Assembly: GCA_029931535.1 (NCBI GenBank)
Contig: JAQPZY010001561.1
Coordinates: forward strand, 1,340,501-1,404,500
Origin: Margaritifera margaritifera
Taxonomy: Eukaryota > Mollusca > Bivalvia > Unionida > Margaritiferidae
DNA: 64,000 nucleotides
Direction of reading: 5' to 3'
In this document: piece by piece, positions 54,290 to 64,000 of the stretch
How positions within the stretch are numbered: position 1 is the first letter of the stretch
Layout: each line of letters begins with the position of its first letter
Made by a program: the position numbers and the translations under genes
Notes under the pieces: model-generated
Databases searched by the model: none
What the model was told of the DNA's origin: nothing
What the model saw: the letters and a program-made list of their open reading frames with translations, nothing else

Positions 54290-55960
54290 TGCTATCACAC
54301 TCAGAGTTTATTCATCTTTGCAATGAACCAGTTGTAGTTTGGATTGCTAGTGGTGGGTCTACAATAATTGTATTTATCATAAATCAGCATTTTGTTTTCT
54401 TTGGAATGCATACACGTTAGCAAAGCTGTAGAATACAGACTCATACACCACTTCTGTTTAAACAGCCGTGCATTCTGCAACTTCTCACCGGTTGATCCAT
54501 TTAAAGAACAAGTCACGATTTGGGGTTTATTTCAAGCTTTAGGTTTTTTACGGTTTTTAAAACAACTTATGATTGTAAGGACCTTGATTCAATTTCGATA
54601 GCTTTCTTTTTTTTTATTGGATTAAGCAGTCACGCGCGCAGTGCATTCAAGGCTAACCAACGAATACTCTAAATTTACATATCAAAAAGAATGTATTAAA
54701 TAACACATTTTAGCGCAATTTGCCGCAAACAAACGATCTATCTTATTTATCTATCTAATTTTAAATTTTTTTTCAAATTGAGAACGGAACGGAACAGAAA
54801 TATACTAGTCTTGTCGTATGATTTTATTTGTTCTTCTGCGTAGTTTCTCTTTTTTCAGTCAAGAGGTTTTTTTTACGAGCTTTGTTGGCAAGTGTTTACT
54901 GTGTGGTATTGGTCATGCCCGACCTCATTTTCAGTATTATGCAAAAATAAGTTCACGTACGTCAGTAGAAATGAAGAAATTGTACAACTTCACAATGGTC
55001 ATATGGAGATGATCAGATTAAAAGTTTACATGTGTGTTGCCAAGTTTGATGGATCATTGCCAAATTCCGACTTTCACTTTATCATCTAATGTAGGTTTCT
55101 AAATATGTGTTAGATTACTGGAATCGGAATAACTAAGCTGCTTTTGCATTCATGGGTTTACTGTTCCGTAGAATGGCTAATTAGTTAAAAACAATGCCTA
55201 TAAGTGAAAGTTTCCAATCAGCAACTTGACCCCAAACATTATTTCACTAATGCAGGAATTAAATGTTCTATTATCTTTCGGTCTACATTAACGTGGTTCA
55301 TTAGAAGTTTTATTAATGATAATGTAAGAAACATGGAATCCGTAAATGGAGGTCTACGCTACTATACGTTTTAATCACGGCTTCGTAAACCGCCATATCC
55401 GTGAATAAGAAGCACTATTACATTTTTAATACTCCGAGATTCTGTGAAGCTATGGTTGCTATTAGAGACATTGACATAATGAAAAAATCCTGAGGATAAT
55501 TGACAAAATAATATAGCAATATAAACATGATTTTGCTTTTTAGGGTATAAAATCTGTCAGGAAGTAATGTGTGTGCTGATTGCACGCAAACAAGTGCCCC
55601 ATACATTTAACTCGGATGTAAAGTCATTGGTAATATTTTGCCGAAGCAAAAAAAATGACCGAAGTAGGTTACATGTATTACCAATTGTTTGAAAATGACT
55701 TCCAACAGAGCGGTGCTTGTAACTATCATTGCTGATCATATATAATCCATATGCTTCCTTTGAAGTATACTTTTTTTAATTATCTATACTTTGTTGTAAT
55801 CTTATTAAAAAAGCATGTTTTTGTTCTATTTGTGCTTCTAATACGTGGCATCAGGCTTGCCTGTGTAATGAAAATCGTCACCATCTCTAAAAATAAAACC
55901 GTTTTCCGTTTTTTGTAAAAAGTAAAAGGGTGATTGTGTAAATATAAATCTTTATGGATA
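54290..55960. other. No gene seen
   Basis: AT-rich; short open frames (54,392-54,601; 54,818-55,089) show no domain. Confidence 0.4.
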
Positions 55961-55974
55961 GATTGTTTTTTTTT

Positions 55975-56800
55975 ATTAACTTGCTTTTCTTGCATGCTAA
56001 GGTAATATTTTAAGAGAAGCATAAAGTTTATATTTCATTTGTTAATGATTTTTGGGCGTAAACTTGAAAGTACTATTCATGAATTGATGAACGAACAGAT
56101 TGACTGATTGATGGATGTAGATTGACGAAAAGCTCAGGTATGGCTTGCTTAATGTATATATGAAACGAATCAAACAGCTACAATCTAGCCTGAAGCATGT
56201 TTTGGTGCTACATTTCAAGACATGATAATTAAAGCAGGTTTTGAAAAGGAAACGTCTGTTTCGAGACTGCTTTTCTTGCATGCCATGGTAACGTTTCAAG
56301 AGAAACATAGAATTGATATTTCTTGGATTTACACTTTAAAATACTAAAATGTTTTGTACATTTACTAATTAGGCAATTACTAATTAGGCAATTTACTAAT
56401 TAGGCAAATTGTGTCCTTTATTTCAGATACGATTATAGAACAGTAAAGTCTGATAAGTAATGTTCCTACACGTGTCTGAATGGGTATGTATGTATGTATG
56501 TATGTATGTATGTATGTATGTATGTATGTATGTATGTATGTATGTATGTATGTATGTATGTATGCACGCATGGATAGATTGATGGATTGATGGATGGATG
56601 GATGGATGTGTGTACGTATGGACGGATGGATGTATGAATGAATTGATGAATGAATAGATTGACTGATTGATAAATGTATTTATATTGAATAAAAGCATAG
56701 GTATGACTTGTTAATTGTATCTGTCCAACGAATCAAACAGCTGTAATCTAGCCTGAAAATGTGTTTTGGTGCTACATTTCAAGAGACGATAATTAAAACA
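55975..56800 (+). repeat. Diverged tandem repeats flanking an (ATGT)n array
   Basis: CTTTTCTTGCATGC blocks at 55,983 and 56,270. A block from GATTGACTGATTGAT to GGTGCTACATTTCAAGA occurs at 56,098-56,220 and 56,655-56,783. Between them is a pure (ATGT)n of about 80 bp (56,485-56,563) grading into (GATG)n. Confidence 0.7.
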
Positions 56801-57204
56801 AATTACGAAGTTATTGGTTTATCTTACTATGTCAACAATGAATCTGTTTCCTTGCGAAAAATAAATGTAAACAAAACTGCATAGTTTAGATCTTCTCCGC
56901 CTTCTGTTTTCATTCTTTTTTCTGGAAAGGCTGAGCTCGAGCTGAAGTTAAATTAAGGATTGCCCGAATTTTTGTATTTAGTGTGAACTTTGATTAACTA
57001 GTGGGCAGTCAAATAAACAAGCATCCAAACCTGTACTGATAGTGATGGACCGTTTTCAGGTGTGATCTGACCTATTCATTAAATCGTGCAATTGGTGCAG
57101 ACAATTGTGTACGCAACACATCAGTGTATATTTTAGACACTTACCGGTATTTCTCGCGGATCTTGAGGTACGGCCGGTTATAAGGTACTTTTAGCCATAT
57201 ATAT

Positions 57205-57291
<87 letters not shown>

Positions 57292-60196
57292 AATTCCAGA
57301 TCAAATCCTGTTTGACAACTTCTAATAACACAACCATACCTATTGTGGCCATTTCTAATTTCGTGGCGACATATGACTGTTCCATCAGATAGGACAATCA
57401 ATGAGATGCGATTTCCGCTCATTGAAAGTTTCGGTTGTTTTGGTCATGTGACTCGACTTGAGAGTCCGTGGATTTCATCGAGTGACTGTCACGTGACAGA
57501 AGAAACGAACACTCAGTTTATCACAGGTAAGAAAATTTCGAAATACCTGCTATAGTGAACTTTTCGTTCAGTTCATGTAACGCGTGATTAGAGAAAATCA
57601 AATAAAAAAAATGGACGATACTCTTTGTTCACTTTGTGGTGTTGACCTGGGTGCAAATCATTAAACAAACTTAATTTATATGTAACACCGAAGAGACAGA
57701 CAGAAACTTTCCACCATATGCTCCATAATCATTTACCCCAAGTAGAAGTTCATGTATATGTTATGCTTGCTCTAGTGTGATTAGTTTAATGTCACCCCCC
57801 CCTCCTTTTTATTACTGAAAACATTTCTACAGAGAAAAAAAGAAAGAAAGAGAGTGAAAAATAATATAGTTGCTCCATGTTATAAACTACTTATGGCACA
57901 CATGACATGAATATAAAGTTCAAAATAATTGCTGCATACAACTCTAAGTTCAGAGGCTAAACAAAAGATAACACAATTTACAGATCTTGTATAAAAAAAG
58001 TGTCCCTTAATTCCTGACCTTTGATTTTGAAGTCCTGGACATTAGTTGATTCATATATGGCACTTCATCTCAAAACGGGAGCTCTATAAACCTCATTATA
58101 CAATGTTGATCCAAACGTATGATGCCTCTCTCTCTCTCTCTCTCTCTCCACTCTCTCTCTCTCTCGCCAGCCTTAATGTTAGTTGCAACCTTTGATACTA
58201 AATGTTAAATGATTACATTGTAAAGGTAGAAACAGTAGTGAAAGGCAGGAATGATGTTTTTTGAAAGAGAGAGTGATTATTACAAGGGTCGTAAAGAAAG
58301 ATATATATCTTGATTAAAGTACTTAAAAACCAAAATCGTGTAGATATTTGTGATATTTTAATAATATTTATATATTTATACATGTATACATTTTGAAATC
58401 AAAATGATTTAATTAATATACATGTAAATACGAATAAAGTATGTAATACAATATATTTAATTACCACTAAGTTAAAAAAAAATATTTTATTCAGTGCAAT
58501 TAACTTCCTAGAGCAGGTTACAGTGATCTATTATGGATACTGTAGAAACTGCCAATAAAGTATTTGTTTTGTCAAGACATGGAGTCTCTCATTACCATAG
58601 ATAACAGTAAATAACATTACTAAAAGCAACATCTGCTCATTCATGGTAGGTTTTACTGAACGTTTTATCATAAGTTATAATAACACTTGTACAGTTCTAC
58701 CTTCCAAATTAATGTGTGCATTGTCTAATGCATACATTGAGTACATTAGACTTCTGTAAGTAATCTAATTGTTACAATAAATCTTAGTATCACTTTCATG
58801 TGTTTTTTTTTTTAAAGAACAACAATTATTTGTGCCCGCAAGGGACTATCGAATGAGACTATCCAGGACTTGAAGTCATCAGCTAAGAGTGACAGATGTA
58901 TCGAACAGAAGGAACTAGCCGTAACCCCTTACACTCCCACCTCCCACCCCAACAGAGCAAATAAAGAAACATAGTTGCCAGGAACCCCATACAAGGTGCT
59001 TACACACACTTGTAAATGACATATAGTTCTTATATCGCAACTGCCTTGTGATGAAAATTATCAAATATTGAAATTTTAGTGAAAGATAAGAATAAACTAA
59101 AGTTTTGTGATAATGTGGACGTGTATAATTTGCATATCTTCTTCTACCACAGTGTACGTTTTGACACAGGAACATAGCTTGGATTCAAACTGCCATTTTG
59201 TTCTCTTCAATAATACATTTACAAATTATAGATATATTATCGCAATGAACATGCACTTCCAATCACATACATTTCACCCAACCGTCCGATGTTGATAAAA
59301 TATACAACTAAAAGATCAGTGAAAATTTATACACAAAAATCTTTTTTCCTAATATATTTCAAGATAACATGGTTAATCCAGCTTTAACACATTTTCAGAC
59401 ATACAGTGAAGTATTCAATAATTTTTTTAAGGTCAAAAAAATCCTACTGAATCTTGGGGACTGAGACATATATGTCCATTAGATGAAAAATGATATGAAA
59501 CACTAATATATTATTTATGTTTTTATTACCTATTGTTATATACCATTGTTAAACAGTCCTCAGTCAATATTAAATCTCACTCACGTTTAACATAGGTAGG
59601 TTTTATGTATATGCCATCTAACTAGTATATGCCATAATTAGTCCAATTTCCGGTCTTTTAGCTTTCTTGTTTTTTTTTATTATAAACTACCAAATGCTGA
59701 TCTGGATACATATCTTATCAATCTTCTCTGTTTTAGTTGTGTTACTTACACCCATAAATATCACCTTAAGGAGAGAACACCGTAGTCAAAATGTATTTCT
59801 GTGGACAACCATTTAAAACAATGTGTGTATCTGCATACTGTTAGAAACATTAACACCCTGCATTATAATGGCATAAAAATACATGTTTCGTATAGTCATA
59901 ATATGTTTCATATATATAAAGTTAGTCATATTATGTTTCATATATATAAAGTTAGTCATAGTATGTAGATATTTTGATATACAAGTCAAGATATCATATT
60001 TTAATTTGGGTTTTATTTCAATCTGCAACACTAGTAGAGTCCTTAATGGAAATTTGGAATTTTTCGATTTATGTAATATCAAACAATTTTCAGTTTGATA
60101 CAACAATTTATTACAGCTAAAAAGAATGTTTGACCAAATGGCATTGTCAAATATATATTCCACGTTTTAAAAGTTTTCTTTTCTTTTAACTTCCAG
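56801..60196. other. No gene; microsatellites
   Basis: A (TA)n of about 90 bp lies at 57,197-57,286 and (CT)n at 58,122-58,164. At 59,890-59,965 a 27-bp unit (TAGTCATATTATGTTTCATA) is repeated two to three times. Otherwise this looks like intron or intergenic DNA. Confidence 0.4.
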
Positions 60197-60649
60197 ACAC
60201 CTGTAGAGGTTCATCTAAAGAAGAAGACAAAGCACGTGTTACATGCAGCCAGACATATGACTGCACTTCTCCTTCTACTGCAGAAAAGCAATATCTTCAA
60301 GGAGGACCTATTGAAGGTGGAAAGACTGAAGGTTAACAAGGAGATGATAGCAGTATGTCACCCTGCGTACCTGTCTGACGGGCAAATGGAGAAAGGAGAC
60401 CCATACTCAAAGACAAGCAGCTTCACCTAGACGAAAGTCATTGCCGAAAGTGAGAAGTGCTCCGTAATCTTTTCAGAGCTGAAAGCAGAGGAAACCACAA
60501 AAAGGAGAGAGACAGGCCTGTCCAGTGGAATTCGTTCGCTTGTGCTGAATATACGAGCTATCATAGTCTTCAAGAGGAATCCTGATCAAATGAAGTTTTT
60601 GCAAGAGGTGGTTGGGGTGGATATGTGGCTTGCTGGTTATTCAAGACAA
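60197..60649 (+). pseudogene. Exon-like segment, 151 codons with one TAG
   Basis: Preceded by a pyrimidine tract and CAG acceptor (60,181-60,196) and followed by a GTACGT donor-like site at 60,650. The frame is open throughout except for a TAG at 60428-60430. The product is basic then helical (KHVLHAARHMTALLLLLQKS, later FKRNPDQMKFLQEVVGVDMW). Not recognised. GC content is clearly higher than the flanks. Either a decayed gene or a wrongly phased pair of exons. Confidence 0.4.
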
Positions 60650-61136
60650 GTACGTTATAGTTACTAAGGGATCAGGCATTTAATTTTCGGGAGACGAAGG
60701 GGGAAGGTCTATGATTTTCTTTCAAATCAGAATGTTTTTTTTTTCCTTTTCCCTCCAGATACATTTTTTCCTACTAATAAAATGGATATATATAATTCTT
60801 TTTATTGTACTGATTAGAGCAATAATATATTTTAAATCTGTTTGGTGGCATGAATTTTTTTCGACAAATCGTTGCACCCCTCCCCCCTTCCAACAAGAAG
60901 AATAAATGGCTGGTCCCTAAATACAACGAAAATATTGTCCACCTAACTCATATCTAAGTAGTTTTTTGTTGCTGATTTCATTAGTTTTTGTATGTTTATC
61001 ACTCCTTCGTACAATATAAATAGTGTAATAGATGCTTTCTCTGATTGACTTTAGTGCCTTTTTTAAACACAATGCACGTGATCATCTTATTAAAGACACA
61101 AGAAATAAGTGTTAAATATATAATCATGTATTAATG

Positions 61137-61324
61137 ACCTGTTCATATTGTACCGGCATTTGCAACACTGAACCATCTGGGACTGTGTCTGAGCACACAT
61201 GCAGTCAGAATATGTATTGACATGATCCGTAGACAGTGTGCAGATGACCTCCTGCAGCTGAAGACACTCCTGACATGCAGAACACCACAGGCCAGGAGAC
61301 GCCTTTTCAATGAGGAAACCCCTG
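61137..61324 (+). other. Candidate coding exon (HLGLCLS segment)
   Basis: The plus-strand frame encodes HIVPAFATLNHLGLCLSTHA, a helical stretch and LQLKTLLTC, ending at a GTGCGT donor (61,325). The acceptor is not clear. The HLGLCLS type of motif recalls the N-terminal part of DUF6589 proteins of marine invertebrates; this is tentative. Confidence 0.35.
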
Positions 61325-62882
61325 GTGCGTATCACAGTTCATTTCTAACATAATTCTCAATGCAGACTATCAATACTGAATTGATAATACAAGTATCATC
61401 CAATCAATTCCTTCCAATGGCTACCCCTTATCACAGAGGTTTTATGTTTCATGTAACATTTAGCAAAATATATTGTTGTCAAAGTCAACTTGACGCTACC
61501 ATAATTTTTAATTGTCAATGTTGCGTATCGTTTGAAAAAAAATACTTCAAGCATGCATTATATTTCAATGCATGTGCTTAGGTTATTTATTATATTGAAA
61601 GCTACAGAATTTTTTATATCCTTAACTGACCATCGATACCATTGACTTACTTCATCCTTGTATTTTCTTTACATGTGCAGTCTCAAAGTTAAGAAATTGA
61701 TATTAACACTAAACTTTTCAGTCCCAAGAGTTTCATCAATTTGAAAATTAAGTAACCAACATCTTACATTATTATTCAGTTTAAATACATTTCATACTCT
61801 CTTTGTTAAGATAGAGGGTCAGTCGATTAAATCTTTAAGAAAATATTGATTTGGTCAGCATATAGTTTCTTGTATTTTCCTATGTAAGGCAATAATTGTA
61901 CTATGAATGTAGCTTTTACACAATTAGGTTTAATAGTAAAAATTGAGTTGTATGGTATTTCCAGTCTTTATGTGTATTTTGTATCGTTTAAGAAATACAA
62001 TTACACTGTGAATTGTGGTAGACCACCGATAAAATATCTTATAATTGTGTTTGTGTGATTTATTTCTCAATTCATATTTGTCTTCTCATTCTTCTTTCTG
62101 TCCTTTTTGATAATTCTTTTTCCATTTACGTAAGTAAGTTTATTCTGGTATTGTTTGTGTTAACATAGCTGATGAAGGGTGCGGTGTAAGTCTGTTATAT
62201 GAGATGAGAAGCACACACTAGAGCAGGATTCCCTCTCAGATTCAAATGATTACCAGGTCTGCAACACAAATTTAATGGAGGATGTCATACATTGTGAATA
62301 TATAGTGGAATATGTACAAGTGATGAATCACAACCTTTGTTACCGTTTGCCCATCAGATCCAGTCAGTCACTTGTGAAAATCTTCCAACAATTCGTTTTT
62401 AAAAGAAATATACACTATGAAACATTCTCAGTTTGAAATAAACATTAGTGATCAGGTTCCATGAAAATAAACCTATATCATAGTAATCTCTGTTAATGCT
62501 TCTCTTCATGAGAGCCACATAATTGACGTGTTTTAATATCAGATTGGGTGTCTTGTACTACAGGATGATTTATTTATGAAGCCTGTATACACATTCTGCA
62601 TAAAAGTACCAAAGTAGGATACTGAATGATGTTAAATCACATTGTGATATTTTCGCATTAGTATCGAAGAAAAACTAAGCAAAATTAATTAAGTAACTTT
62701 GCTAACCAGAATTTAGAAAATTTACTGGAGTCCATGACAAGGATCTAACAATCAGCGCCTCGGTATTTTGTTCAAAGTTAGATGAAATGATATACTAAAT
62801 AAGAAATGAAACATATATATTTTAATACGTTAAAAAGGAACATAAACCAATAACTGCACATTTGATTTGAGATAGTTTATCA

Positions 62883-63139
62883 GACACTGATGATGATGAT
62901 GAGGCAATAAAGGATCACATGGGGTACATTCGAGTGTTTGGTAACGTCAACCAGAAGGCCAGTGCCCGCTACAATTCAAGGGAACATGGAAATCTGATGC
63001 AAAGTATGGTTCACGCTTATGCAGCAATTGACAGAATAGCTTGTATAGGTCTTTTGGATATAACTCCTTCCTCTATAGAAATCGAGCATATCCCAGTTGA
63101 GGCTTTCTACCGTGATCCAGTAGACTACCAGATTTTGAG
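62883..63139 (+). other. Candidate coding exon, DUF6589-like
   Basis: Begins after a TTTATCAG acceptor and ends before GTTAAT. The frame is open throughout: acidic DTDDDDEAIKDHMGYIRVF, then REHGNLMQSMVHAYAAIDRI, then IEHIPVEAFYRDPVDYQ. The order of a basic-aromatic strand, H-A-Y near a helix, R-I, and a late P-x-E-x-F/D pair resembles DUF6589, a family of unknown role frequent in cnidarian and mollusc genomes and probably linked to mobile elements. It may share a gene with the two upstream segments. Confidence 0.4.
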
Positions 63140-64000
63140 GTTAATTAGCTTATTAAAGATATACATATATATAAATATATTCATACATATATAGCAGGGT
63201 TAAAAACTCTAAAACATTCCACCCGCAGGCAAGTATTAAAAAGATTACTCGCCCAGAATAATCCCTTAATAAACTAGATTTCATATAGCCCTTAATCAAC
63301 CAGATATCTTTTAAATATAACAGTTGATACTGTTAACGATCTAAATTTGATCAAGTAAAAGGTTCTTTTCCGGAGCCTATTATATGACCCCTCTAACACC
63401 AGTTAAATAAAAATGTATTATGATGTAAGTACTTGTATGTTGAGACCAATCTACTCTCCATCTGTTAAGCGTTTATCGGTATTGAAGAGCGAGAGCGAAG
63501 CACTTGTATGAACTTATTTTTAAACAAGAGGAAAACAAACTTCTGGTATAAAGTAGGGACTGTCAATGAACAACGTGGGCAGTATTCTTTACAGAACATC
63601 CTTTTAATTAAAGTGAAACACTGGTCAACCCTGAATTAGCACTTGCCTGACAGGGAGTGTGATTGGAGATTTTCACTCGCCATCTCGACTTAAGCGAGTG
63701 AATTTGCAGCTAATGAATAAATAGATGGATTGACAGCATATAATCGATCTATTATTGCCAACACAAATGAGGTTTTCACGTTCTTTTTTTTCTGTACATG
63801 GTGGGAACTTGCTTGCTTGAAGTTATAGATGACATTCATAGTTTTATGTGGGAGAGCGGTGTATACATATTTTGAACTAAACTAAACATATAACGTGTGG
63901 TATCATTTTCCTTTCTTCCAGTGTAACTCTGCTCATTATACACAGAGATAAATGCTAAGAATTGTAAAATATGGGTTTTGGTTTAAATGAGAAAATGTTG
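63140..64000. other. No gene seen to window end
   Basis: AT-rich, intron-like; no further exon recognised. Confidence 0.4.

Noticed and set aside
61090..61335. Cysteine-rich minus-strand ORF
   Set aside because: The plus strand of the same segment has a better exon-like frame ending at a donor site.

Overview
The window is animal nuclear DNA. It carries introns, (TA)n, (GT)n and (ATGT)n microsatellites, many minisatellites, a tRNA-derived SINE, an RTE-type LINE, a Ty3/Gypsy element and Maverick/Polinton-type DNA elements. The mixture (a Gmr1-order Gypsy element, a SINE with a CTTTGGGCA-type core, degenerate GACCTTGACC repeats) suggests a marine invertebrate, most likely a mollusc. That placement is inference.

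Region 1 (1 to about 13,480) is an intron-less, AT-rich endogenous virus of the adintovirus/Maverick type that runs off the left edge. It carries a two-helix membrane protein (partial), a broken multi-domain gene on the minus strand, a phage-tail-fibre-like protein, an A32/FtsK-like packaging ATPase, a low-complexity coiled-coil gene, a small CxxC protein, a parvovirus-VP1-like phospholipase A2 fused in one frame to an rve integrase with a chromodomain, a frameshifted gene whose C-terminus resembles VLTF3, an HNH endonuclease and a protein-primed type B DNA polymerase. A palindromic box, TTATATAA, lies just in front of nearly every transcription unit and never inside one, so it shows which ORF pieces belong to one original gene. 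The copy is dead: polymerase, integrase and the minus-strand gene carry stops and frameshifts, and the polymerase has lost its motif A aspartate. No capsid gene is visible; it may lie left of position 1.

Region 2 (13.5 to 21.6 kb) holds a foldback repeat, the first copy of a dispersed about 2.5-kb repeat, four minisatellites and an RTE LINE 5' fragment lying inside one of them. Region 3 (21,636 to 28,087) is a Ty3/Gypsy element of the Gmr1 type: gag, protease, integrase, then reverse transcriptase and RNase H. It has a proline-tRNA primer site, nearly identical LTRs, a left LTR cut short against a minisatellite, and several coding breaks.

Region 4 (28 to 43 kb) is mostly non-coding: the second copy of the dispersed repeat with a higher-order minisatellite inside, two adjacent hAT-like MITEs, a SINE and a small polymerase relic. 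Region 5 (43 to 50.7 kb) is a second, older Polinton of another lineage, with a heavily decayed polymerase, a partly duplicated motif-B segment and a decayed BIR (inhibitor-of-apoptosis) gene. Region 6 (50.7 to 60 kb) is repeats and microsatellites, including a very uniform 56-bp array. Region 7 (60.2 to 63.1 kb) has exon-like segments of a possible multi-exon gene, the last one DUF6589-like.
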